The notes beneath the pieces were generated by a model. That model did not search any database and had not been told where the DNA came from. It worked only from the letters and a program-made list of their open reading frames with translations. A DNA stretch of 64,000 bases from VXYL01 sp965203685 (GTDB taxonomy: Bacteria > Pseudomonadota > Gammaproteobacteria > Pseudomonadales > Azotimanducaceae), in the NCBI GenBank assembly GCA_965203685.1, contig OZ241908.1, forward strand, positions 5,270,001 through 5,334,000. Reading direction: 5' to 3'. Position 1 is the stretch's first letter; every line of letters begins with the position of its first letter. Positions 48,874-57,363 of this stretch are shown piece after piece. The position numbers and the translations under genes were made by a program.

Positions 48874-50582
48874 ATCTGAAGCGCCTGCTCACCGAACGCC
48901 TCGAGGCGGCGTTGGCCGCCGTTGGCGCCGACGGCGCACAGGCGATCGTCGGGCCGGCCACGCGCCCGGAGTTCGGCGACTACCAAGCCAACGGTGCGAT
49001 GGCGGCGGCGAAGCGCTTGCGCAGGAAGCCGCAGGATCTCGCCGGCGCGTTGATCGAGGCCGCGGATCTCGATGGGGTCGCGTCAAGTGCCGCGGTCACC
49101 GGACCCGGGTTCATCAGCCTGACCATCGACGACGACCTGCTCGCGCGGGCGCTGACGGGACCCACCATCGATTCCCAGCCCGGCCAACGCGTGGTCATCG
49201 ACTACTCGCACCCCAACCTCGCCAAGGAGATGCAGGTCCACCACCTGCGCAGCACGATCATCGGCGACGCCGTCGCACGGGTTCTCGATGCGCTCGGCCA
49301 CACGGTCATCCGGCAGAACCACATTGGCGACTGGGGCACGCAGTTCGGACGCTTGGTCGCCCACCTCGACGACATCGGGGAAGACGCCGACCGGCTGGCG
49401 GATCTCGAGAGCTTCTACGCCCAAGCCAGCAAGCGTTTCGACCACGACGCCGATTTCGCCGACCGTGCCCGGCAAGCGGTCGTCAACCTCCAGAACGGAG
49501 AGGACGCAACACTGGGCCGCTGGCAACGCTATATCGACATCTCCATGTCGCACTGCCAGGCGGTCTACGACGCGCTCGGCGTCGGCCTACGGCCGGAACA
49601 CGTGCGCGGCGAGAGCGCGTACAACGCGGACTTGGACGGCATCATCCAAGACCTCCGCGCCAAGGATCTGCTCACCGAATCCGACGGCGCGCTTTGCGTC
49701 TTCCCGGACCGCGTCTCGGAGAAGTACGCCGACCAGTTCAAGGCCAAGGACGGCAGTTCGGTGCCGGTCATCGTGCGCAAGTCCGACGGTGGCTACCTTT
49801 ATCACTCCACCGATCTTGCGGCCCTGCGCTACCGTGCGGACACGCTCAAAGCGGAGCGTGTCCTCTACATCGTCGATGCACGCCAGGCGATGCACTTTAG
49901 GCAACTCTTCGCCCTTGCCGATGTCGCCGGCTACGGTGCCGGCGTCTCCTTCGAACACCACCCCTTCGGCACGATGCTCGGCCAGGACGGGCGGCCATTC
50001 AAGACGCGCCAGGGCGGCGGCACGCGCCTGCTCGACCTTGTCGAGGAAGCCAAGACGCGGGCCCGGGCGCTGGTCGAGGCCAAGAACCCGGACTTAAGCG
50101 ACGCGGAGATGGACGATGTGGCGCGTGGCGTGGGCATTGGCGCGGTGAAGTACGCGGACCTGTCCAAGAACCGAACCAGCGACTACGTCTTCGACTGGGA
50201 CGCCATGCTGTCCTTCGACGGCAACACGGCACCGTACCTGCAGTACGCCTATGCGCGCATCATGAGCCTGTTTGCGCGCGGCGACGTCGATCCCGCGTCC
50301 GCGACCGGACCGCTCGCGGTGAGCGCCGCGGAGGAACACCTGCTAGCGGTGCAGCTTGCGCGTTTCCAAGAGACGTTGGAGCTGGTCGCGAACAGCGTCA
50401 TGCCCCATCACTTGTGCACGTACCTTTACGAGTTGGCGTCGGCATTCATGCGTTTCTACGAGAGCTGCCCGGTGCTCGACAGCGATGCCGAGGCGAGCCG
50501 ATTGCTGCTGTGCGCACGCGCTGCGGAGACGTTGAAAGCCGGCTTGGGCCTGCTTGGAATCGAGACCGTCGACCGGATGTAA
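48870..50582 (+). CDS. argS: arginyl-tRNA synthetase with QVHH motif
   Basis: 570-residue class Ia synthetase that charges tRNA-Arg and needs tRNA for amino acid activation. The N-terminal additional domain (residues 1-85) is followed by DYSHPNLAKEMQVHHLRSTI (about 111-130), where the HxGH signature of ArgRS (MHVGHLRS) reads Q122-V-H-H125. NHIGDWGTQFG near 151, the KMSKS-equivalent region GQDGRPFKTRQGG near 372, and the C-terminal anticodon-binding domain with KNRTSDYVFDWDAMLSFDGNTAPYLQYAYAR-type signature (split across about 430-460) are as expected. GTG start overlaps the preceding stop. Confidence 0.95.
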   Translation: MNLKRLLTERLEAALAAVGADGAQAIVGPATRPEFGDYQANGAMAAAKRLRRKPQDLAGALIEAADLDGVASSAAVTGPGFISLTIDDDLLARALTGPTIDSQPGQRVVIDYSHPNLAKEMQVHHLRSTIIGDAVARVLDALGHTVIRQNHIGDWGTQFGRLVAHLDDIGEDADRLADLESFYAQASKRFDHDADFADRARQAVVNLQNGEDATLGRWQRYIDISMSHCQAVYDALGVGLRPEHVRGESAYNADLDGIIQDLRAKDLLTESDGALCVFPDRVSEKYADQFKAKDGSSVPVIVRKSDGGYLYHSTDLAALRYRADTLKAERVLYIVDARQAMHFRQLFALADVAGYGAGVSFEHHPFGTMLGQDGRPFKTRQGGGTRLLDLVEEAKTRARALVEAKNPDLSDAEMDDVARGVGIGAVKYADLSKNRTSDYVFDWDAMLSFDGNTAPYLQYAYARIMSLFARGDVDPASATGPLAVSAAEEHLLAVQLARFQETLELVANSVMPHHLCTYLYELASAFMRFYESCPVLDSDAEASRLLLCARAAETLKAGLGLLGIETVDRM

Positions 50583-50599
50583 TCCGCGGGCTGTTTGGG

Positions 50600-51367
50600 T
50601 CAACCACGCCCCAAGACGCCGCCGTCGATCACGATGTTCTGTCCGTGGATGGCGTCGGCGCGCGGACTGGCCAGGAACAGCACGAGGTCGGCGACCTCTT
50701 CGCGTCGGGTGATGCGCCGTATCGGGATATCGGCCGCGACGTGCGGTTCCACCTCCGCCCACGTGTCACCCCAGCCCTCGCGCTCGGCGCGTCGCATGTA
50801 ACCCGCTTCGACTTCCGGCGTCAGGATCATGCCCGGCGAGACCAAGTTGACGCGCACCGACGTACCCGCGACTTCGCGCGCCAGGCTTGCCGTGAGAGCC
50901 ACCAGCGCCGCCTTGGCCGCATAGTAGTGCGGGTTGCGGGAACCCGGTGCCAGCGACCCCGCGGTCCCCAGGTTGATGATCCTCGCGTACTCCTGGCGTT
51001 TCATCCCGGGCAGGAACTGGCTGGTCAGGCGTTGTGCCGAGAGCACGTTGGCTTCATACATTTCGCGCCAGTCGTCGGCGGTCCCGCTCTCCCAGCGCGT
51101 CGCTGACGCCGTGCCGTAGTTGTTGACGAGGATGTCGGGCGTGGTCCCGACCTGTTTAGCCACCGCCGCCGCGCCGTCGTCGGTGCAAATGTCGCCCGAT
51201 ACCGGCGTGCCGCCGATCTCAGCGACGGCCGTGGCCGCCTGTTCGACCGTGAACCCATGCACGTAGACGTCGGCCCCCTCGTCCAGGAATGAGCGTGCGA
51301 TCACAAGCCCGGTGCCGCGGTAGCTGCCCGTGACGAGCACGGTTCTTTTCGCCAAGTGAAGATCCAT
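50600..51367 (-). CDS. short-chain dehydrogenase/reductase
   Basis: 255-residue SDR oxidoreductase. The NAD(P)-binding TGSYRGTGLVIA (about residues 14-25), NNYG near 92, a catalytic Ser/Thr region LGTAGSLAPGS near 140, YYAAKAALVAL near 156 with Tyr and Lys, and the C-terminal GQNIVIDGG match the classical family. It differs from FabG in the NNYG (usually NNAG). Substrate unknown. Converges with argS (17 bp apart) and diverges from the GMC oxidoreductase across a region with two palindromic repeats. Confidence 0.85.
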   Translation of the reverse strand: MDLHLAKRTVLVTGSYRGTGLVIARSFLDEGADVYVHGFTVEQAATAVAEIGGTPVSGDICTDDGAAAVAKQVGTTPDILVNNYGTASATRWESGTADDWREMYEANVLSAQRLTSQFLPGMKRQEYARIINLGTAGSLAPGSRNPHYYAAKAALVALTASLAREVAGTSVRVNLVSPGMILTPEVEAGYMRRAEREGWGDTWAEVEPHVAADIPIRRITRREEVADLVLFLASPRADAIHGQNIVIDGGVLGRG

Positions 51368-51413
51368 ACGTCACCGCTCTCGTAGCCAATAGGCCAGTAT
51401 GCCTACTCGGAAC

Positions 51414-51473
51414 GGAATGCGGACGTAGACGTCCGCGTACCGACCGCGATGCGGACGTGGACGTCCGCGTACC
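51414..51473 (-). repeat. two REP-like palindromic repeats, inverted relative to those at 30.3 kb
   Basis: On the minus strand, two copies (51441-51414 and 51473-51448) of GGTACGCGGACGTCCACGTC-type sequence, each with a 7-bp stem GCGGACG...CGTCCGC and 4-nt loop (TCTA or TCCA), ending in GCAT. Same family as the repeats after holA. They lie between divergent SDR and GMC genes. Confidence 0.75.
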
Positions 51474-51606
51474 GTCGAGATTTGACAAGGATCAGCAGTG
51501 CTTTATGGTGAGTCAATGCAAGCCCTTTCCCCGCCGACAACCCGCCTTTCGCCGCCGTCGTGCGGCATCGCTCGTTGACGCCCGGCACCTTAAGCCGGCA
51601 CATTCC

Positions 51607-53367
51607 GTGGAATTCGACTATGTGATCGTCGGCGCGGGCACCGCTGGCTGCGTGCTGGCCAACCGACTCTCGGCGGACCCGGAAAAGCGCGTGCTCTTGG
51701 TCGAAGCCGGCGGCAACGACGACTACTTCTGGATCAACATCCCTGTCGGCTACCTGTACACGATTGGCAATCCGCGCACGGACTGGTGCTTCGAGACCGT
51801 TCCCCAAGCCGGCCTGAACGGTCGGTCGATCGGCTACGCCCGCGGCAAGGTGCTCGGCGGGTGCTCGTCGATCAATGCCATGATCTACATGCGCGGACAG
51901 GCCAGCGACTACGACCACTGGGCGCAACTCGGCAACAGGGGCTGGAGTTGGGACGACGTACTGCCGATCTTCAAGCGCACGGAGGACTACCAGCACGGCG
52001 CCGACGCCTTCCATGGAGCAAACGCCAAAGGGAGCTTGCGACCGTGGCGCTTGTTCCATGGAAGGTCGGTGTGGCCTTGGGCCGGAGGCGGTGCCGGTAC
52101 CGAGCGGATGCGAGGTACCGGACCGGCTATGGGGCGCTACCACGGCGCCGCGCAAAACGGATCGGTCGGCGGCGAACTGCGAGTCGAGGAGCGGCGAGTC
52201 AACTGGCCGATTCTCGACGCCTGGCGGGACGCGGCCGAGCAGTGCGGGGTTCCCAAGATCGCGGAGTTCAACCGTGGCGACAACCTCGGGACCGCCTACT
52301 TCCAGATGAACCAACGCCGGGGCGTCCGCGTCAGCGCGTCGAAGGCGTTCCTGCGGCCGGCGATGACGCGCCCCAATCTCACGGTGATGACCGACGCGTT
52401 GGTGGAACGCGTGCAGGTCGAAACCGAACCCTCCCAGGGAAAACGGGCGACCGGGATCACACTACGCTCGCGCACCGGGCGCGCCACGGCCCGGGCCCAT
52501 CGCGAGACCATCCTAGCCGCGGGCGCGGTCGGCTCGCCGCATGTCCTGCAGCTTTCGGGAATCGGCCCGCCGTCGCATTTGGCCGCCCACGGCATCGACG
52601 TTGCACACCCGCTTCCGGGCGTCGGGGCCAACCTGCATGACCACCTGCAGATCAGGTCGATCTACAGGGTTTCCGGCGCCCGTACGCTGAACGGCCGGGC
52701 GCGGTCGTGGTTCGGCAAGGCCCTGATGGCTGCCGAGTACGCCCTGCTCCGAACCGGGCCACTCACCATGCCCCCATCGCAGCTCGGCGCATTCGCCAAG
52801 AGCGACGGCGAACAAGCGTCCGCCAACATCGAGTGGCACGTCCAGCCGCTGTCCCTGGACCGGTTCGGCGAGCCGTTGCACCGCTTCGACGCCATCACGC
52901 CGTCGGTGTGCAATCTGCGCCCCACCAGCCGTGGCGAGATCCGGCTGGCGAACGCCGATCCCGAGACGCCGCCGATCATCGATCCCAACTATCTCGCCAC
53001 GCCCGAGGACCGTCGCATCGCCGTTGAGGGCTTGCGTTTCACGCGGCGGATCATGGCCGCACCTGCGCTCGCGAAATACCAACCCGTGGAATGGCTACCC
53101 GGCGCCGAACTGGAATCGGAGGAGGAGTTGACTCAGGCGGCGGGCGACCTCGGCGCCACCATCTTCCATCCGGTCGGCACGTGCCGCATGGGGCGCGACG
53201 ACATGGCAGTGGTGGACGACGGTCTTCGGGTCCACGGCATCGCCAGTCTGCGAGTGATCGACGCCTCCGTCATGCCCCGGATCACGTCGGGGAACACCAA
53301 CGCCCCCACGGTGATGATCGCGGAGCAAGGTTCCGATTTCGTCCGCGCGGACGGTGCCAGCGCATGA
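51607..53367 (+). CDS. GMC-family FAD oxidoreductase (choline dehydrogenase-like) with internal insertion
   Basis: 586-residue flavoprotein of the glucose-methanol-choline family. FAD-binding FDYVIVGAGTAGCVLANRLS (residues 3-22), GGNDDYFWINIP near 39, GKVLGGCSSINAMIYMRGQ near 79, AAGAVGSPHVLQLSGIGPP near 306, and the C-terminal HPVGTCRMG with His near 520 and ASVMPRITSGNTNAP near 557 (catalytic His/Asn region). Between FHGA (about 136) and GGELRVEERRVN (about 188) about 50 extra residues are encoded by two palindromic DNA units, an apparent in-frame insertion. I chose the GTG at 51607; the frame is open to 51457. Substrate unknown. Overlaps the MATE gene by 4 bp. Confidence 0.85.
   Translation: MEFDYVIVGAGTAGCVLANRLSADPEKRVLLVEAGGNDDYFWINIPVGYLYTIGNPRTDWCFETVPQAGLNGRSIGYARGKVLGGCSSINAMIYMRGQASDYDHWAQLGNRGWSWDDVLPIFKRTEDYQHGADAFHGANAKGSLRPWRLFHGRSVWPWAGGGAGTERMRGTGPAMGRYHGAAQNGSVGGELRVEERRVNWPILDAWRDAAEQCGVPKIAEFNRGDNLGTAYFQMNQRRGVRVSASKAFLRPAMTRPNLTVMTDALVERVQVETEPSQGKRATGITLRSRTGRATARAHRETILAAGAVGSPHVLQLSGIGPPSHLAAHGIDVAHPLPGVGANLHDHLQIRSIYRVSGARTLNGRARSWFGKALMAAEYALLRTGPLTMPPSQLGAFAKSDGEQASANIEWHVQPLSLDRFGEPLHRFDAITPSVCNLRPTSRGEIRLANADPETPPIIDPNYLATPEDRRIAVEGLRFTRRIMAAPALAKYQPVEWLPGAELESEEELTQAAGDLGATIFHPVGTCRMGRDDMAVVDDGLRVHGIASLRVIDASVMPRITSGNTNAPTVMIAEQGSDFVRADGASA
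52008..52121 (+). repeat. palindromic elements inserted in frame in the GMC gene
   Basis: First unit: arms 52008-52026 and 52046-52064 pair at 17 of 19 positions around a 19-nt loop, with TTCCATGGA near the outer end of each arm. Second unit: CCGGTACC (52094-52101) and GGTACCGG (52114-52121), a perfect 8-bp stem with a 12-nt loop. They lie within the segment that has no counterpart in the GMC family pattern I know. Confidence 0.65.
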
Positions 53368-54764
53368 CCATCGAACGCCGAATGGACGCCGACGCGCCCA
53401 CAAGCGGGCGACAACGCGACGCCGCCTTGCGCGGCTTCACCGAGGGCCCAGTCTCACGCCACCTCATCCGGCTCGGTTCGTTCATGGCGATGGGTTCGCT
53501 CAGCATGAACCTGTCGATGTTCGCCGAGGCGATTTATCTCGGAATGATCGGCACACAGGCGCTCGCCGCCATGGGCGTGGCGTTCCCGGTCACGATCACG
53601 CTGTTCGCGTTCGCCGGTGGAATCGGCACGGGTGCCTCGTCGGTGACCGCGCGGACCATGGGCGCCGGCGACCGGGAAGGGGCCGCGCTCTTGATTACGC
53701 ACAGCCAGTTGCTCGCGCTCGGCACCGGCATCGTGCTCGGCATTCTGGGTGTCGCGTACGCGTACGACATCGTCACCTTGATCGGCGCTACCGGCGAGCT
53801 GCGCGATCTGACCACCGAGTACCTGACCGTGTACCTGCTCGGTTTTCCGGCGTTCATGCTGTCCATCGTCGGCTCGACGTTGCTTCGGGCGACCGGGAAC
53901 GCGAAAAGCCCCGGGATCATCATGACCGCCGGGTCCATCCTCCAGATCGTCCTCGGTCCCCCGCTCATCTTTGGCTGGTTCGGCATGCCGGGCCTGGGGA
54001 TCGCGGGTGCCGCGTGGGCCTACGTGATCTCCCGCACCCTCGGGATGGGGCTCTACGTCATTCTCCTGCTACGCGCCAGGATGGTGCGCTGGTCGTTCGC
54101 CGGCATGCTCGACTCGTGGCGCCGGATCATGCATGTCGGCGGGCCGGCGGTGGCCAGTGGCCTGGTGATGCCGGCCGGGATGCTGATCATCACGCGCATG
54201 CTGATTGGCCACGGCGAGGCCGTGGTGGCCGGATACAACGTCGCCTCCCGGGTCGAGACCCTGGCGCACATGATCCTCTGGTCGGTGTCGTCCTCGGTGG
54301 AACCGTTCGTGGGACAGAACTGGGGCGCGCGGTTCTACGACCGCGTCAAGCAGGCGCTGTCCATGACGCACCGCTTCTCGCTCGCCTGGGGCGTCGTCAC
54401 CTTCGTGCTGATGGTGCTCGTCGGGAAGTCCATCGTCGCGGTGATCGACGACAATCCGACGGTGATCGAAGTCTCGGTGTGGTTCTTCTACATCATTCCC
54501 TTGAGCATCGGTTTCATGGGGATGACCCAGATCGCGAGTTCCTGCTTCAACGCGCTCGGCAAGCCGACGCCGTCGCTGGTGATCTCGATCCTCCGCGCCC
54601 TGGTGATCATCGTGCCGCTGGCGATCCTCGGCAACTACCTCTACGGCTACATCGGCATTTTCATCGCAACGGCGGTGACCAACGTCGTGGTCGGGCTATT
54701 GGCCTGGCAGTGGAACTGGCGCGTGGTCAATCGCATGAGCGCCACCGGTACCGGAAGAGAGTAG
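53364..54764 (+). CDS. MATE family efflux transporter
   Basis: 466-residue inner-membrane protein with about twelve hydrophobic segments in two six-helix bundles, the MATE (NorM/DinF-like) pattern of cation-coupled drug and toxin exporters. After a 30-residue polar N-terminus come GSFMAMGSLSMNLSMFAEAIYLG (first helix and the GxxAL region IGTQALAAMG), LRATGNAKSPGIIM near 170, and ASRVETLAHMILWSVSSSVEPFVGQNWGA near 300, the symmetry-related motif in the second half. ATGA overlap with the GMC oxidoreductase suggests that the two act on the same compound. Confidence 0.88.
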   Translation: MTIERRMDADAPTSGRQRDAALRGFTEGPVSRHLIRLGSFMAMGSLSMNLSMFAEAIYLGMIGTQALAAMGVAFPVTITLFAFAGGIGTGASSVTARTMGAGDREGAALLITHSQLLALGTGIVLGILGVAYAYDIVTLIGATGELRDLTTEYLTVYLLGFPAFMLSIVGSTLLRATGNAKSPGIIMTAGSILQIVLGPPLIFGWFGMPGLGIAGAAWAYVISRTLGMGLYVILLLRARMVRWSFAGMLDSWRRIMHVGGPAVASGLVMPAGMLIITRMLIGHGEAVVAGYNVASRVETLAHMILWSVSSSVEPFVGQNWGARFYDRVKQALSMTHRFSLAWGVVTFVLMVLVGKSIVAVIDDNPTVIEVSVWFFYIIPLSIGFMGMTQIASSCFNALGKPTPSLVISILRALVIIVPLAILGNYLYGYIGIFIATAVTNVVVGLLAWQWNWRVVNRMSATGTGRE

Positions 54765-54799
54765 TCTTGGTGGTTGGGCCGACCGCCATGGGACGACAA

Positions 54800-56251
54800 A
54801 TGAAAGCACTGCTCGCAGGCACCACCGTCGCGCTCGCAGCCATTGGCACGTTCGCACAGGCCGAGGAGACCGACGCCTGCGCGGGCCTCGAGACTTATTC
54901 GTTGCCGGATCTCTTGATCGGCACCGTCGAGTCCAACGCGGAGCCGGTGCCCCACTGCAAGCTCACCGGCGTGCTCGGCCGGGAGATCGGCTTCTCCGTC
55001 TGGCTCCCCGCCGACTGGAACGGCAAGTTCGTGATGGGCGGCGGCGGCGGCTTTGTCGGTTCGATCCAGAACCAAGCGCTCGCCCTCGGCGCGTTGCAGC
55101 GCGGCTATGCCACGGCGGGAACGGACACGGGACACCAAGCCAACGGCGTCGACGGCTCGTGGGCGCTCAACAACCTGGAGCGGTTGGTCAACTACGGCCA
55201 CGTCGCGATTCACCGCGTCACGGAGGCCGCTAAGCACATCGCGGCGATGCACTACGCCAAGCGGCCCGAGCGGGCCTACTTCGCCGGGTGCTCGAACGGC
55301 GGGCGACAGGCCATGGCTTTCTCGCAGCGCTATCCCGACGACTTCGACGCGATTCTTGCCGGGGCACCGGCGTTCGACTTCGCCGGCGTCGCCGCCGCAT
55401 TCCTGAACGTCACCAGGCACATGTATCCGAACATGGACGATCTCGCGGCACCGCTCCTGACACCCGATGACCGCGCGGCACTCGCAAGCGCTGTGCTGGC
55501 GCAGTGCGACGCGAACGACGGTCTCGAGGACGGCATCATGAACGACCCGCGCGACTGCGACTTCGATGCCGGGACGCTCGGCCTCGCGGCGGAGAAGATC
55601 GCCGCGATCCGATCCGTCTACGACGGGCCACGCAATGCAGACGGGCCCGTGCACCCCGGCTGGCCGTTCGGCGGCGAGGATGGGCAAGGCGGCTGGGGCG
55701 CCTGGCTGGCCGGACCGGGCCAACAGCCTGCGGGCGGACCGCCGTCGGCCGGGTTCGGTTTCGGGGTCGACATCATGCGTTACATGGTGCTTCACGACCC
55801 GGCTTGGCGATACGAGGACATGACATTCGACGGGTTCCGCGAACGCGCCGCTACGGCCGCGGCTACCTTGAGCGCGACCAGCCCCGATCTCGACGCCTTT
55901 CGCGCGCGGGGAGGCAAGCTGCTGATCTACCACGGCTGGTCCGACGCGGCCCTGTCCGCCCTGGCCACGATTGACTACGTGGACGACGTCTACGCGCGCG
56001 ATGCCAGCGCGCGGGACGATGTCCGTCTGTTCCTCATGCCCGGCGTGCTGCACTGCGCCGGGGGACCCGGTCCCTGGATGGTCGACTATCTCGACGAGAT
56101 CGAGAAGTGGGTGGCGAGCGGCACGGCACCGGATCAACTCATTGCCGGCTTCGCCGACGGCAGCGGGGCTCGACCGCTTTGCGCTCACCCCGAGAAGGTC
56201 GTCTACGTGGGCGGCAGCGGTCGTTCACCCGAGAGCTTCGAGTGCCAATGA
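54800..56251 (+). CDS. tannase/feruloyl esterase family protein
   Basis: About 483 residues with a signal peptide (MKALLAGTTVALAAIGTFAQA), so periplasmic or secreted. The tannase/feruloyl esterase fold is shown by WLPADWNGKFVMGGGGGFVG (about 70-89), RGYATAGTDTGHQA near 103, the nucleophile CSNGGRQAM near 154 (CS-D-HC type, with Cys adjacent to Ser), DANDGLEDGIMNDPRDC near 234 (calcium-binding lid region), and the catalytic Asp and His near HGWSDAAL and LHCAGGPGP. Hydrolyses aromatic esters in characterised relatives. An ATG at 54788 is in frame. It follows the MATE gene by 35 bp and overlaps the next gene. Confidence 0.85.
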   Translation: MKALLAGTTVALAAIGTFAQAEETDACAGLETYSLPDLLIGTVESNAEPVPHCKLTGVLGREIGFSVWLPADWNGKFVMGGGGGFVGSIQNQALALGALQRGYATAGTDTGHQANGVDGSWALNNLERLVNYGHVAIHRVTEAAKHIAAMHYAKRPERAYFAGCSNGGRQAMAFSQRYPDDFDAILAGAPAFDFAGVAAAFLNVTRHMYPNMDDLAAPLLTPDDRAALASAVLAQCDANDGLEDGIMNDPRDCDFDAGTLGLAAEKIAAIRSVYDGPRNADGPVHPGWPFGGEDGQGGWGAWLAGPGQQPAGGPPSAGFGFGVDIMRYMVLHDPAWRYEDMTFDGFRERAATAAATLSATSPDLDAFRARGGKLLIYHGWSDAALSALATIDYVDDVYARDASARDDVRLFLMPGVLHCAGGPGPWMVDYLDEIEKWVASGTAPDQLIAGFADGSGARPLCAHPEKVVYVGGSGRSPESFECQ

Positions 56252-57333
56252 GCCGGCGCATGGATTCCGAGACCTTCGAGGCCGCCTTCGACGCGGCCGT
56301 GGCGAACTGCCAGGTCCTGTCCCGCGACGACGCCAGGCACTTCGTAGACAAGGGGTACGTCGTGGTGCACGGATCGTTCTCCGAGACCTTCGCCGCGGAG
56401 GTCTGCCAAGGCGCCTGGAATGAAATGCGCGACGAGCACGGCGTCGACGAGCACGACCCCGAAACATGGAGCAAGCCGTTCATGGGGCCCGGCCGGATCG
56501 GCTACATCCGCACCACGGGAACGGATCGACGGCTGGTTCTGAAGACCGACGCCCCACGGGCGCTCTTGGCGCAAGCCGACGCCATTGGCGGAGTCGACCG
56601 CCTGCCCGACGGCGGCGAAAACCTCGCCTGGCGGGACGCCGCGATCGGTAATCTCGGACTGCCGGGCGGTCCCGCTTGGTCGCCACCCGGGCCTCGGGCT
56701 GCCGGCTGGCACAAGGACGGATGGCACTTCCGCCATTTCCTCAACTCCCCGGAGCAGGGCCTTTTGACCGTGCCCATCTACTCCAGCATCCAGCCCAAGA
56801 GCGGCGGCACATTCATCGCACCCGACTCCATCCGCCCCGTGGCCGAACTCCTCGCCGAACACCCTGCGGGGCTGCATCCCGACAGCGTGCAGGGATCCGG
56901 CTACCTGATCCCGGGCTTGATCGAGCAGTGCACCGAGTTCGAGGAACTCACCGGCGAACCGGGCGACATGGTGCTGCTGCACCCCTACATGCTGCACCGG
57001 GTAAGCGTGAACCCGTCCCGGCGACCGCGCTTCATCGCGAACATGGCCCTGGTTCTCACCGAACCGATGCAGTTCAGCCGGCCCGCCGGCGAGACCTACT
57101 CCCTGGTCGAACTCGCGGTTCTGCAAGCCTTGCGGGCCGACGACTTCGACTACCGGACCACGAGACAGGCGCTCGCCTTCAAGCCATTCCCGTTCCGGGA
57201 CGAAACCGAGGCGGAGCTACAGCACGGCCTGCTGCGCGAGGAGATGGTCGGCATGGCGCGTCGCGGAACCGTGACCCCAAGCTGGGCGCCGGACTTCGGT
57301 TACATGACGAATCGGGACGTTGAGCCGACTTGA
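56248..57333 (+). CDS. phytanoyl-CoA dioxygenase-like oxygenase
   Basis: 361-residue Fe(II)/2-oxoglutarate oxygenase of the PhyH type. Iron ligands HxD are in GWHKDGWHFRHF (near residue 153) and the distal His in MLHRVSVNPSRRPRF (near residue 249), with the Arg that binds 2-oxoglutarate. HFVDKGYVVVHGSFSETFA (about 31-49) is the family's N-terminal entry. Substrate unknown; not closely similar to the PhyH-like protein at 11.5 kb. ATGA overlap with the tannase-like gene makes this the fourth gene of a GMC-MATE-esterase-oxygenase set. Confidence 0.82.
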   Translation: MSRRMDSETFEAAFDAAVANCQVLSRDDARHFVDKGYVVVHGSFSETFAAEVCQGAWNEMRDEHGVDEHDPETWSKPFMGPGRIGYIRTTGTDRRLVLKTDAPRALLAQADAIGGVDRLPDGGENLAWRDAAIGNLGLPGGPAWSPPGPRAAGWHKDGWHFRHFLNSPEQGLLTVPIYSSIQPKSGGTFIAPDSIRPVAELLAEHPAGLHPDSVQGSGYLIPGLIEQCTEFEELTGEPGDMVLLHPYMLHRVSVNPSRRPRFIANMALVLTEPMQFSRPAGETYSLVELAVLQALRADDFDYRTTRQALAFKPFPFRDETEAELQHGLLREEMVGMARRGTVTPSWAPDFGYMTNRDVEPT

Positions 57334-57363
57334 CGCTGCGCGGTCACGTGGCCGTGCGGCCAA

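Noticed and set aside
54647..56188. 513-codon minus-strand frame over the tannase-like gene
   Set aside because: The plus-strand frame has a signal peptide and catalytic motifs; this is its antisense.
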